The notes: a model not told the origin generated them from the letters alone. A stretch of 64,000 nt of DNA from Sphingobacteriales bacterium 44-61 (GCA_001898405.1 MKTW01000011.1:254801-318800), one strand, 5' to 3'. Counted from the first letter of the stretch, positions 7,711 to 16,282 are shown. Numbers and translations: made by a program.

Positions 7711-8532
7711 TCACCCTTTGGTGTGTTTATTTGAAATGTCTGTGGGTGCATAACCGAAATGTTTTTTAAAAGCGTAGGAGAAATGGGAGAGGTTTTCAAA
7801 GCCGGTTTCCAGGTAAACATCAACTGCTTTTCGGTGCTTTTCCGAAATCTGGTAATGTGCCAGTTCAAGTCGTTTTTGAGTGAGCCATTTTTGTGGAGTG
7901 TCGCGGAATGACTTTTTAAAATCCCTGTTAAAAGTAGATAAGCTTCGTCCGGTCAGGTAACCGAACTTTTCTAACGGCATATTAAACATGTAGTGCTTTT
8001 CCATAAACTCAGGTAAGTTGATCTTTCCGGGTTCAGAAAAGTCAGCCAGCAGGCTATCTGTCTCGGGATCGATAAAGCGAAGAATAGCTATTGCTTCTTC
8101 AACTTTAAGCGAGGCCACACTTTCCGGGAGCTTTTCTTCCAGGCCGAAATAAGGCATTAGTGATGCAAAGAAACTTTCCAATAACGCGTGCTTATCAAAT
8201 ATCCGCACTTTGTGAGTGGTCTTCTGGCTAAGGTCCGGCTGAGTCTTCGCGTAAAAAGTTTTTAATCGTTCCAGAGTAAGACCCAGAACGATAGCCTTGT
8301 ATGGACGACCGTCTTTAGGCTGTTTGATTACCGCCGATAACTGGTTACGGGGAAAAAGCAAGGTACTTCCGGCACCAAACGTATACGAGCGGTCGGCTTG
8401 TATGACTTTCATTTCGCCTGAAATGATATGCACAAAGGAGTGGAATTCCAGGATAATCTCATCCTTGAAAAACACATCCTCGGTAACGGTCCATATCATT
8501 TGTGCAAAAGGAAAAGGTTGCTGTACAGCCAT
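7711..8532 (-). CDS. AraC-family regulator with cupin-type sensor domain
   Basis: Of the 273 residues, the N-terminal half is a beta-rich cupin-like sensor (SFVHIISGEMKVIQADRSY then FGAGSTLLFPRNQ). The C-terminal half is an AraC DNA-binding domain with LEKFGYLTGRSLSTFNRDFK and DVYLETGFENLSHFSYAFKK followed by HFGYAP. Located directly upstream of the cytoplasmic alcohol dehydrogenase on the same strand, a common arrangement for activators of aldehyde or alcohol reductases. The inducer is unknown. Confidence 0.87.
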   Translation of the reverse strand: MAVQQPFPFAQMIWTVTEDVFFKDEIILEFHSFVHIISGEMKVIQADRSYTFGAGSTLLFPRNQLSAVIKQPKDGRPYKAIVLGLTLERLKTFYAKTQPDLSQKTTHKVRIFDKHALLESFFASLMPYFGLEEKLPESVASLKVEEAIAILRFIDPETDSLLADFSEPGKINLPEFMEKHYMFNMPLEKFGYLTGRSLSTFNRDFKKSFRDTPQKWLTQKRLELAHYQISEKHRKAVDVYLETGFENLSHFSYAFKKHFGYAPTDISNKHTKG

Positions 8533-8570
8533 ATTTAAAGTTATAAAATTCGAATTGATAATCTATCTTC

Positions 8571-9458
8571 TTAAGGTGTCTTCCAAAACAGGGCAGCATT
8601 GGTGGTATGATAAGTTTTAACGCTGCCATTTTTGTCTGTATGGGTTTCAAAAGTTCCGAAAGAGGGGGCTGCTCCACCCTTTGGGATCAGTTCGAGGTAT
8701 GTTTGTGTTTTCCCCGGTGCTCTGGTTTCACCATTATATTTACTTTCCAGTGGAGAAATAAAACGGTACAGGTGCTCGGTCATAAATTCTTCCAGGTAAT
8801 ATTTTGCGGTTGTTGATTTTCCGTGATAGTTCGCGTTTTTATTTAGGTTGACTTTTTTGCCTGCGATCAGATTTTCCCTGACCTCGGCAATGGAAAGAAA
8901 ATTACCAGCTCCATCTTTCAGGAAGACATTGAACTGCGGATCCATCCATAGCGATTTTCGCAGAGAAGGTATGTACACCGAATTGATCACGTGCCCGCCA
9001 TTGGGATTGTCAAAACTAGCGGCAAAGCAAATTACAATCCTTGAATGAAAACCCATCGAGAGAAAGATCTCGTTCATGGCGATAGCTAAAGGATAACAGC
9101 CTTGTGCGATGTGTTTTTCTTTATAGGTTTTGATGATGTTCCTTGCAGTCAGAACAGGAAGGTTATATTCGTCTTCATGGGGTACTGCCAGATGCATCCA
9201 TTGCAATAAGTTAATGGCCCTGCTGATATCAGTTCCATGACCGGCAACTGAATCCAGGTGGTAAAAGTTTCGCAGTTCGGTCAGATCAGCATCTGCTGAA
9301 GACTGATAGGTAAATGCGGGAAAATGATCAGCCTGAATCGTGTCGTATGCCCGCCCTTTTTTAAGGATATCCAGATACGCCGTTGAGGGAGCGGGTTGAG
9401 CGCTGGTCAGTATGCAGGACAAAGCAGCCGGCAAGATCAGCCACAACTTGTTTCTCAT
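8571..9458 (-). CDS. Secreted transglutaminase-like protein
   Basis: A 295-residue protein with an N-terminal signal peptide (MRNKLWLILPAALSCILTSA; the Cys at about residue 15 might alternatively be a lipobox). The core resembles a transglutaminase-like papain fold: the candidate nucleophile Cys lies in HIAQGCYPLAIAMNEIFLSM, the His in GGHVINSVYI and the Asp in WMDPQFNVF, in the right order and spacing. In bacteria such domains are usually thiol proteases or structural relatives. It is the first gene of the minus-strand cassette, 38 bases before the AraC gene. Role in the redox cassette is unclear. Confidence 0.72.
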   Translation of the reverse strand: MRNKLWLILPAALSCILTSAQPAPSTAYLDILKKGRAYDTIQADHFPAFTYQSSADADLTELRNFYHLDSVAGHGTDISRAINLLQWMHLAVPHEDEYNLPVLTARNIIKTYKEKHIAQGCYPLAIAMNEIFLSMGFHSRIVICFAASFDNPNGGHVINSVYIPSLRKSLWMDPQFNVFLKDGAGNFLSIAEVRENLIAGKKVNLNKNANYHGKSTTAKYYLEEFMTEHLYRFISPLESKYNGETRAPGKTQTYLELIPKGGAAPSFGTFETHTDKNGSVKTYHTTNAALFWKTP

Positions 9459-9533
9459 TTCGAATTTTTTAATGGATAAAGGTATAAATGTTCGAGCTTC
9501 CTTGTTTTGCTGAGCGTGTCAATTTTACTTTGC

Positions 9534-9766
9534 TCAGCCTGTCACTTTCAGCGACTGGATAAGGCCACCTTTAAGCTCCATGTGGTATTTCAATGCTGCC
9601 GGACTTCCGTCAAATGTTCCGGACACTTCCGCTTCTAATACGGCGATATCGCCATTCTGGTTGAAAACAAGTGGCTTTATGTGGGTTGGATACTTTGCAT
9701 TAGCCTTTTTGATCCATTCTTTGATCTCGGCTTTGCTATGATGGGCATGTCCCTCGTCAAATAATC
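9534..9766 (-). pseudogene. 5'-truncated NTF2/SnoaL-like gene
   Basis: The minus strand carries an open frame from about 9766 to a TGA at 9534-9536, with no start codon: LFDEGHAHHSKAEIKEW, IKPLVFNQNGDIAVLEAEV, LKYHMELKGGLIQSLKVTG. This is the second half of a SnoaL-like polyketide-cyclase-type domain (FDEGHAHH, then the closing strands). Homology ends where the right direct repeat begins at about 9770, so the missing N-terminal half was probably lost in the rearrangement that created the repeats. Confidence 0.7.
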
Positions 9767-9769
9767 CTC

Positions 9770-10142
9770 AAAAAAATGCTTCAAAGTCAAATACAAATAC
9801 CATATCTGACAAGTTCTCGCGCGATCTTCAAAGTAACTTGAACCCATAACCTTATTGAAGATTGCCTATGGAACCGCTTTTGAATTATTTGCATTCCGTA
9901 TACCCTATGTCTCCGGAGCTACGCGAGCATTTGCAACTGACCGTTCGCATCCGGGAATTAAAACCTAGAGAATTTTTGCTGAAGGCGGGACATATTTGTA
10001 ACCACATTTACTTCATTGAACAGGGTCTCCTTCGCTGCTATTATGAAAGAGCAAATGAAGAGGTCAGTGCCTGGTTCATGCCCGAAGGAAACATGGTGGT
10101 AGCGATTGAAAGTTTTTATGATCGTGTGAAAAGCCATCAGTA
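9770..10142 (+). repeat. Right copy of the ~370-bp direct repeat
   Basis: Counterpart of 1071-1440. It includes the upstream region and the first half of the intact Crp-like gene. Within the upstream region, ATCTTCAA and TTGAAGAT form an inverted repeat just before the ATG that the left copy does not preserve, so the two promoters have diverged more than the coding parts. Confidence 0.8.
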
Positions 10143-10437
10143 TATCCAGGCCCTGGAACCCAGCAAGTTGTGGTACGTGCATTATGACGAACTCTATTAC
10201 ATCTATCGGAACTATCCAGAGTTTAACTGGATCGGCCGCGAGCTCACGCAGCGCTATCATGTGCTTTGGGAAAAACTCGTGATCAATTTGCGTCGCCGCT
10301 CCGCCGTAGAAAAGTACCAGTGGATGATGGATAACCACCCCGAGATCATTCAGCGCGTACAGGCCAAACACATCGCCACCTTCCTTGATGTATCTGAAGT
10401 ACGCTTAAGCGTCATCAAATCCCAGGCATATCGTTAA
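9868..10437 (+). CDS. Crp/Fnr-family transcriptional regulator
   Basis: A 189-residue cyclic-nucleotide-binding-fold regulator. The N-terminal beta-roll spans roughly residues 20-120 (LLKAGHICNHIYFIEQGLL, EEVSAWFMPEGNMVVAIES). The C-terminal third has the helical linker and a short winged-helix segment (HIATFLDVSEVRLSVIKSQ) as in the Bacteroidota Crp-like group, in which many members lack conserved cAMP contacts. Length is typical. I chose the ATG at 9868, matching the start of the truncated left copy, over an in-frame TTG at 9862. It is divergent from the redox cassette and could regulate it. Confidence 0.85.
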   Translation: MEPLLNYLHSVYPMSPELREHLQLTVRIRELKPREFLLKAGHICNHIYFIEQGLLRCYYERANEEVSAWFMPEGNMVVAIESFYDRVKSHQYIQALEPSKLWYVHYDELYYIYRNYPEFNWIGRELTQRYHVLWEKLVINLRRRSAVEKYQWMMDNHPEIIQRVQAKHIATFLDVSEVRLSVIKSQAYR

Positions 10438-10458
10438 TCTTCATATATAACCTCTACT

Positions 10459-11844
10459 ATGAAACACATTCTATTCCTGGCAGTCTGTTGCTGCCTCTTC
10501 ATAGGCTGCCGGAAAACAAAGTTGCCAACCCCTCTTGCTGAAACAGACAAATACTTCCAGCAGGTATTTGCTTCATTAAAGTCGCAATTGCCAGCGGCCC
10601 AGTGGCAATCCCTCGATCTCTCGCGCATGTTACTCACCAAATTGCCTGATAGCAATACCCGCTACCTGCGCATCCCCTTCAAAAGAAGCTCGCTAATGGA
10701 TCATTTCATCCTCCTGCGTTCCGATGGTAGCGGCAGAGACCTGAAAGGCCGCATCATTGATGTGGACTTAACAGCAAATAACAAAGCAAACGGCGAGATC
10801 ACGATCTGGAATTTGAATGGCGAGCTGTTGACGCGCTCGGCTATTGTCAATGGCTTTATAACGGCCTGGCACGGACAGACACAAGAAGACAAAGTGCAAC
10901 CCGCTCCCGAATACGTCGAGCTGCCGGAAGTCATCGTCGTCGGTAGCTATGGCAGCGGTGGGGGCGTGACGAACTATGCAACCTATTTTTCAATCATGGC
11001 CATGATCGACGGCATGGGCGGTGGCGGCAGCAGCGGTTGGTACGGCAGTGGCGGCGGTGGAGGAGGTGGGGGTACGGGCGGCGGCAGTGGTGGTAGCTCC
11101 GGCGGCACGCCATCCGATCCGTATGCAAGTGTCAATATTCCTGGCTCCTCTGGCGAGGGCCTGCCCGCAGACCCGCAGTACATCATCGATGATGCGATCC
11201 TGGTTGATTTTGAGTCGCAATATGCAGACCCGGCGATCGATGTCAATGCGTACCTGAAATGTTTTACCCAGGTACCCGATGCAGGCGCCACTTGTACGAT
11301 CGCAATTTACAGCGATATCCCGGTGGACGGCGATCCCTCCCGAATGTTTAACTTTATGAGTGGCTCGCCCGGGCATGCCTTCATCCGGGTCGAAAAACAA
11401 AATGGTCCGCAGCAAGTCAAGCAGTACATTGGTTTATATCCGGCGCAAGGTTGGCAGACAAATGCCATGGTCGATGGTGCACCGGGGAAGTTGGTCGACA
11501 ATGCGCAGCACGAGTATAATGCCTATATGCAGATCAATATTACGCCGGGACAGTTGGCCCAGGCGCTGGAAAAGATCAGGGAGAATGCAACGGTCGCGTA
11601 CAGTATCGATCATTACAATTGCACTGACTTTGCGCTGGATATATGGAATGCTGCGGCCACAGATGCGACTTATTTGCAGATCCCGAAATTGCACATTCCG
11701 GGAAGTATGTATCCCGCGAGCAATACACCGCAAGGCTTATACTTGCAGATTCAGGGATTAAAACAAAGCGGGCATCCCATGGCTTCAGCAAGCCAAGTGA
11801 ACGTGGAAGGGAAAAGTGGTAGTAGCAAGGGGCCTTGTAATTAA
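10459..11844 (+). CDS. Lipoprotein with Gly-rich linker and possible NlpC/P60-like cysteine-hydrolase domain
   Basis: A 461-residue protein. The signal peptide ends in a lipobox (CCCLFIGCRKT, Cys about residue 17). Residues about 25-180 form an unrecognised domain. Residues about 184-216 are a flexible linker almost entirely of Gly and Ser. The C-terminal domain contains SGSPGHAFIRVEKQ and later YSIDHYNCTDFALDIWNAA; a His-containing strand preceding an NC-TDFA helix fits the circularly permuted NlpC/P60 (YiiX-like) order, so a cysteine peptidase or amidase is possible. The exact family is inference. It lies 21 bases after the Crp-like gene and 10 bases before a small membrane-protein gene. 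Confidence 0.6.
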   Translation: MKHILFLAVCCCLFIGCRKTKLPTPLAETDKYFQQVFASLKSQLPAAQWQSLDLSRMLLTKLPDSNTRYLRIPFKRSSLMDHFILLRSDGSGRDLKGRIIDVDLTANNKANGEITIWNLNGELLTRSAIVNGFITAWHGQTQEDKVQPAPEYVELPEVIVVGSYGSGGGVTNYATYFSIMAMIDGMGGGGSSGWYGSGGGGGGGGTGGGSGGSSGGTPSDPYASVNIPGSSGEGLPADPQYIIDDAILVDFESQYADPAIDVNAYLKCFTQVPDAGATCTIAIYSDIPVDGDPSRMFNFMSGSPGHAFIRVEKQNGPQQVKQYIGLYPAQGWQTNAMVDGAPGKLVDNAQHEYNAYMQINITPGQLAQALEKIRENATVAYSIDHYNCTDFALDIWNAAATDATYLQIPKLHIPGSMYPASNTPQGLYLQIQGLKQSGHPMASASQVNVEGKSGSSKGPCN

Positions 11845-11854
11845 ACCTCAGTGT

Positions 11855-12274
11855 ATGAAAATCATTAAATGGATCTCGCATCCCGTCATCGTTTGCTTTA
11901 CCTTCCTGATGATCCTCGTCAGCGGCGATCATTTTGGCGGTGTATACTTGCTATATTTGTTAATGGCTCTCCCACATGGGGGACTACATTCCATTTTAGC
12001 ATTCATCGGGATCGGTATACTCGCCGTGAACTACGTCCGCTACCGCCGCGAGTCGCGTTATCTTTTCGATCCATTGTTAAATGTCCTTGGGGTCTTTACG
12101 CTCTATGCTTCCTTATGGATATTTTTCTTTCGAAGCTGGGAAGAGAACAACAACACCTTCGAACAATCTGTTCCGCTAATAACATTTATATTGTACGTGC
12201 TTTGTTCGCTGTCATCTTTGATATACAGTTTGTATAGGCTTCGCGAAGCTATTCCGCAAAAACGGAAATATTGA
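11855..12274 (+). CDS. Small polytopic membrane protein, function unknown
   Basis: A 139-residue, strongly hydrophobic protein, start taken at MKIIKWISHP (11855) rather than the longer frame from 11816 that overlaps the lipoprotein gene. About four membrane segments can be seen (VIVCFTFLMILVSG; LHSILAFIGIGILAVNYV; LLNVLGVFTLYASLWIFFF; LITFILYVLCSLSSLIYSLY), with a basic C-terminal tail. No family recognised. Its close coupling to the lipoprotein gene suggests a shared role, for example as membrane partner of that secreted domain (inference). Confidence 0.6.
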   Translation: MKIIKWISHPVIVCFTFLMILVSGDHFGGVYLLYLLMALPHGGLHSILAFIGIGILAVNYVRYRRESRYLFDPLLNVLGVFTLYASLWIFFFRSWEENNNTFEQSVPLITFILYVLCSLSSLIYSLYRLREAIPQKRKY

Positions 12275-12291
12275 ATGGCACATTTTAGAAC

Positions 12292-12317
12292 AATCGCTAA
12301 TCAGCGATTTTATTTAA
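12292..12317. terminator. Hairpin terminator between convergent genes
   Basis: AATCGCT (12292-12298) and AGCGATT (12303-12309) form a 7-bp stem with loop AATC, followed by TTATTT. It separates the plus-strand membrane protein from the minus-strand gene cluster and can act in either direction. Confidence 0.6.
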
Positions 12318-12580
12318 TAAATGATGTGTTCTTCCGTGGCCGGGTTGCGACTGGTATTGGCTGCTTTTGTTAGCGGTTTAATGGTTAAAAAGAAAAATAA
12401 TGTGCCGATTAACCAGATGGAAGAAAGATAAAGTGTTGAATAAGGAATGGTAATAAAGAAAGTAATATGAGAGAGCAAGAAATAGGCGAATAGTAAAATC
12501 TCAAATGTGATAATTCGCTTTTTATGGTCGCCGGTGAAGCGTTTTTTGTAAAAAAAGATCATTGAGAGTGCACATCCCAT
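12314..12580 (-). CDS. Small membrane protein, start uncertain
   Basis: The ATG-initiated frame codes for 88 residues with two or three membrane segments (ITFEILLFAYFLLSHITFF, LSSIWLIGTLFFFLTI). The frame stays open upstream to about 12650, and the extra part, FDDIAVTVGLLVIFGGLQALAM, is an excellent first membrane helix, yet it contains no ATG, GTG or TTG. Either a rare start (ATT) is used, or translation is coupled to the upstream gene whose stop lies at 12639, or a frameshift fused them. Last gene of the five-gene minus-strand cluster. No family recognised. Confidence 0.5.
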   Translation of the reverse strand: MGCALSMIFFYKKRFTGDHKKRIITFEILLFAYFLLSHITFFITIPYSTLYLSSIWLIGTLFFFLTIKPLTKAANTSRNPATEEHIIY

Positions 12581-12638
12581 GGCAAGAGCCTGTAATCCGC
12601 CAAAGATGACCAGCAGTCCAACGGTTACGGCAATATCA

Positions 12639-13367
12639 TCAAATATTAATTTTTCTTAAGCGCCCCTTTTTTGCTTGTCTCTCCGGTGAATGATCGCTAT
12701 TGCCAGCAGCAGCCTTTTCTAGCAACGCTGTTTTGGTCCGGAGTACGGACGAATAATCCTCTTCATAGTAGCCAAGAAATACATTGCTCCACGCGTCAAT
12801 GATACTGATATCTTCTAAACTATTTTTACTGCTGTGTAAAAGGTTGACGCGAGTATCAGGGTGAGAAAAGTAACTCCTTTCAATTTTGGCGGACAAGTGA
12901 AATAGAGATTCACGGCTGGCAATGGCATTGAATAAGGAAAACCCGAGCAATAGCCAATAATAAAGTATGCAAACGGGAAGTACTACATATACGGCTAAGT
13001 TAGGGATCTTTATGCCAAACAACTCAATATCTGCAGGTTGAAAATAGAGCAATAAAAGAGCCAGAAGGACAAGCAAAGCCAACCGGTTGATGCTGGTGCT
13101 AAGGGTGTTTAAAGTAGTAGAATAATGATCTTTCCTTTTTTCAAAAAGAAAAGCCAATAGTTCGTTGGAGTGTTTAACAGTGTCTTTGTCGGACCTCAGA
13201 TGGTATATTTCATAACTGGGAGGATCGGAATAATTTGAATAAGGATAGTAGTGTTTAGATGTAAAGAAATACACCAAACAGCAGACGCCTAGAATAAAGC
13301 ATATAATGAGATAGTATTGTTCCTTTAAACATTGACGCATAAAAAGAATGATCGGATAATAAAACAA
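12639..13367 (-). CDS. Membrane protein, function unknown
   Basis: A 242-residue protein with one N-terminal membrane helix (LIICFILGVCCLVYFF), a soluble stretch of about 60 residues, then two helices (LALLVLLALLLLYF; YVVLPVCILYYWLLLGFSLF) and a polar C-terminal domain of about 90 residues (SLEDISIIDAWSNVFLGYY). No conserved family motif is recognised. It lies 22 bases downstream of another membrane-protein gene and is presumably part of the same transcript. Confidence 0.6.
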   Translation of the reverse strand: MFYYPIILFMRQCLKEQYYLIICFILGVCCLVYFFTSKHYYPYSNYSDPPSYEIYHLRSDKDTVKHSNELLAFLFEKRKDHYSTTLNTLSTSINRLALLVLLALLLLYFQPADIELFGIKIPNLAVYVVLPVCILYYWLLLGFSLFNAIASRESLFHLSAKIERSYFSHPDTRVNLLHSSKNSLEDISIIDAWSNVFLGYYEEDYSSVLRTKTALLEKAAAGNSDHSPERQAKKGRLRKINI

Positions 13368-13389
13368 TGCGGGCAGGTCGCTTATTAAA

Positions 13390-14286
13390 TTAACTCAATT
13401 TTTTGGCAGAGTCTTTCCAGGAAAGCGCCTGCCATGGTTTGCAAATTGATGCATCCCAAGCTAACATGATAAATAAGATTCCAAATGTAATCCAGGACTG
13501 TAGCGAAATTTTGTTTACGGATGTGCCAATAAGTAAATATGTCCCTACCCCGTAAACAATGTTAGCAACTAGCCAGATGCTGTGTAACTTATCCTTGCTT
13601 TTTTTAAGGAGAATTATCACGATCCACAAGGTGGAAGGAAGCAGCGCGATAATAAAAAATTTATATCCTATGTCAGGGTGTTCGTATAGCTGATATCCAC
13701 TATATGAATAAGCGATCCAGGAAAGAATGGCAAGAAAGTAACCAAGTGGTTTAAATGGCCTATTGTCAGGCGTTTCATCTTCCAAAAAATAGCTCGCATC
13801 CAGGTACATTTTTACCCTTAGCATAATAAAAAAGAAGATGTAAATGGCCGAAATGGGCTGATTAAAATTAGTGAAATTTTTAAGCCCAATTACGATAGCG
13901 CCTATATTAAGCGAAAACATGGCGTTGTTCAGTCCCTGTGGTGTTTTCATTGGCTTTTGGGGCGCTGGTGGATTACCTGTTTGTTTCTGCTGATCAGTTT
14001 GCGTCAAGGATATAGCAGGCGACGAAGGTTCAAGGTGACCATCTGTTCCGGCAAGTGCATTGGAAATGGCTGTCATTTTTGTTACCAGTTCGTCCAACTC
14101 TTTAGCTTTTTCGGCGATAAGAGTTGTCAAGGCTTGGTTTTTCTTTTGCTCGTCAGTAATTTCTTTTTGCAACTGCTCGGTCAAAGCAACTGAGGATGTT
14201 TGATTGGGGCCAGTAGATAGCATACGCGGTGGTTGATGTGTGAATGATAGATATAATTTATAAAGGATACTGGCTTTTCTCAGCAT
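13390..14286 (-). CDS. Membrane protein with N-terminal coiled coil, function unknown
   Basis: A 298-residue protein. Residues about 30-75 form a predicted coiled coil (LQKEITDEQKKNQALTTLIA and EKAKELDELVTKM), followed by a Pro/Gln-rich linker and five or six membrane segments in the second half (VIIGLKNFTNFN..., FIIALLPSTLWIVIILL, WITFGILFIMLAW). The ATG at 14223 (MLSTGPNQ) is an alternative start. It follows the secreted 484-residue protein by 13 bases. Coiled coil plus multi-helix membrane domain suggests a scaffold or signalling role, but nothing more specific can be said. Confidence 0.6.
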   Translation of the reverse strand: MLRKASILYKLYLSFTHQPPRMLSTGPNQTSSVALTEQLQKEITDEQKKNQALTTLIAEKAKELDELVTKMTAISNALAGTDGHLEPSSPAISLTQTDQQKQTGNPPAPQKPMKTPQGLNNAMFSLNIGAIVIGLKNFTNFNQPISAIYIFFFIMLRVKMYLDASYFLEDETPDNRPFKPLGYFLAILSWIAYSYSGYQLYEHPDIGYKFFIIALLPSTLWIVIILLKKSKDKLHSIWLVANIVYGVGTYLLIGTSVNKISLQSWITFGILFIMLAWDASICKPWQALSWKDSAKKLS

Positions 14287-14299
14287 TGCCTATTGAGCC

Positions 14300-15754
14300 T
14301 TATTCAGCAGTAACAGCACATGTTCCAAGGAAAGTCGAAAAATCGGCCCCTTGTAAATTCAGGGAATATTTACCTTTTTGCAGTACGATCGAATTTTTCC
14401 CATTTTTGAGGGATACATTAAGGTCTCTTAGCCATTGCAGCATAGCATTAGCCTGATGTACATTGTCAAAATAAAGCACTCCCTCGGTAGCCGCGTCGCC
14501 GGCAGACGAGCGTATACGAAGCCGGGCGACATCATTTTTGATAACCCATTTTTTGGGAATGGCATCCGACGTACGGATGAGTTTTACGGGACTGCCGTCA
14601 CTGGGCTTAAGGCCAGTATATTCGAGCATCGCTATCTTGTCATCTCCCTCTATAATCGTGCGCTGATTACACACCACTGCCCGGAGTACACCGCTGACGG
14701 TAATATCGTCCATTATCACGTCCTTCGTCAGAGACGGATAGATCACAAATTTAAATTTTACACCTATATCGTCAGGTGAATTCGGTGCTCCATCGGTTTT
14801 GTACAGTTTATCAAAACTGTGGATGAAATCAGATACAGTATTGGTAAATTTAAAACTGACCTCGGCAATGATATTTCCGGTAAGGTCGATTCCACTTATG
14901 CTTTCCGTATAAAGCTTAACTCCCTTTTCCAGTATATTGCCGGATAATGCAACATAACGTTGCCGCAGGCTTCCTTCCTCTGTTCTTGAACGGGAGGCGT
15001 TGAACTTAGCATTTGCCCCGAGTCCTGTAGTTGATTGTCGGCTGTTGGTAGATCCGGTTGTATTTGAACTGGTATTTTTTTGCGAGGAGGTGTTTTTTTC
15101 TTCACCAGACTGGTTACCGGATTCCGATCCGGCATTATCTGTGGTCGTACCGGACGAATTGGCTACAATCGTCGATCCTGCATTTCCGCCTGCTTCAAAT
15201 CCCAGGTTTGTCGTCTGTGTTTGCTTAGCAATCTCAAGTGTCTCGTATTTGGTAATAACGGCATCGCACGAGGTGAAATACACTTCATCGCTGGATGTTT
15301 TTACAGTGGCTTCAATTCGATAAATACGGTCTGCCGGATAAAGGCTTTTATTGAAGACACCGATGACCACCTGTCTTTTCATTTCGCTAAGGTCTATTAT
15401 TTCAACAGTTGCATCCGGGGATGTTTTATTGCTAAAATTTTTCTTCAACTGCTCCATTAAGGCACTCCCCGTATCCTCCAGTGCTTCTAACCGTTTGATC
15501 AATTCCTTTTGCACTTCAGGAGCCAGATCCAAAAATGTTTTAGCAGGCTTGGATGCACTTTCTGCCGGACGTTGTACACTGGCAAGAATTTCAATAGGGG
15601 CTTTTCTGCTATCTATTTTGTAGACGTCAACCTCCGTAATGAACGACTTGTGCCTTCTTGTTTGTTTGCTCTTGAAAATCTGCGAAAACCCCTCCATTGA
15701 GGCCAGTTGCAGCACGACTACGATGATAGCAGTCGCAATCCCTGAACGTTTCAT
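14300..15754 (-). CDS. Large secreted protein with Ser/Thr/Asn-rich linker, function unknown
   Basis: A 484-residue protein with a signal peptide (MKRSGIATAIIVVVLQLA...GFSQ). The N-terminal domain (to about residue 180) includes a helical part LAPEVQKELIKRLEALEDT and strands ending in YFTSCDAVITKYETLEIA. Residues about 195-260 are a low-complexity Ser/Thr/Asn/Gly linker. The C-terminal domain is beta-rich (FKFVIYPSLTKDVIMDDITV, AMLEYTGLKPSDGSPVKLI) and ends in a single Cys-containing strand. No enzyme motif is apparent, and I recognise no family. It is the second gene of a five-gene minus-strand run, 22 bases after a small upstream gene. Confidence 0.6.
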   Translation of the reverse strand: MKRSGIATAIIVVVLQLASMEGFSQIFKSKQTRRHKSFITEVDVYKIDSRKAPIEILASVQRPAESASKPAKTFLDLAPEVQKELIKRLEALEDTGSALMEQLKKNFSNKTSPDATVEIIDLSEMKRQVVIGVFNKSLYPADRIYRIEATVKTSSDEVYFTSCDAVITKYETLEIAKQTQTTNLGFEAGGNAGSTIVANSSGTTTDNAGSESGNQSGEEKNTSSQKNTSSNTTGSTNSRQSTTGLGANAKFNASRSRTEEGSLRQRYVALSGNILEKGVKLYTESISGIDLTGNIIAEVSFKFTNTVSDFIHSFDKLYKTDGAPNSPDDIGVKFKFVIYPSLTKDVIMDDITVSGVLRAVVCNQRTIIEGDDKIAMLEYTGLKPSDGSPVKLIRTSDAIPKKWVIKNDVARLRIRSSAGDAATEGVLYFDNVHQANAMLQWLRDLNVSLKNGKNSIVLQKGKYSLNLQGADFSTFLGTCAVTAE

Positions 15755-15776
15755 GATAATAATTTAAAGTGAATAC

Positions 15777-16031
15777 TTAACGAAAACCCTCTCTTTGAGA
15801 TACAGCACCTGGAAGTTCGAAGATCACGAGCGTGGTTTCACTGCCAGTGTCATTATTAATATAGGAATGCGTTTCAACTCGTCTGTCATCTGAAGAGCGG
15901 GGAATATCCCGTGAATTAGTGCTGCTGTATCGACGCTTACTGCGTATTCCGTCAAGCGTTCGATCGACGAGCATGGCGTTCCAGGGTGAAAGCTTTTGTT
16001 CGTGAGGGCGTACTGCAATAAAAAGTGCCAT
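15777..16031 (-). CDS. Small hypothetical protein (84 residues)
   Basis: An 84-residue Arg/Ser-rich frame beginning MALFIAVRPHEQKLSP and ending 22 bases before the 484-residue secreted protein. Spacing and orientation fit an operon leader gene, but no homology is recognised, and overlapping minus-strand frames (15824-16018, 15952-16134) are about as long. Treat as tentative. Confidence 0.35.
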   Translation of the reverse strand: MALFIAVRPHEQKLSPWNAMLVDRTLDGIRSKRRYSSTNSRDIPRSSDDRRVETHSYINNDTGSETTLVIFELPGAVSQREGFR

Positions 16032-16282
16032 ATTGTGTCGTTTTTATAAATAATAATAGTTTACGGCACAGGGCACATTGATGAGAGGAAAGATAACGAC
16101 TTAGCGAGAGCGGCAGTACCGTATTTTCACCCATATTCTCACGTTTTTACACCGTTCCCAGGCCCTGTCATAAGCGAATGTTCAAAAAAGGCCATTGTAG
16201 TGGTGAACCATACTGACCCTGGAAAAACGCCTGATCAGATAAGGCAAAGAATAATCAAAGAAAACTTTTCTACTTTAGTTCA

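Noticed and set aside
15952-16134. Frame beginning MGENT, like another at 18450
   Set aside because: The shared start comes from the repeated DNA motif TATGGGTGAAAA; the rest of the two frames is unrelated and overlaps other features.
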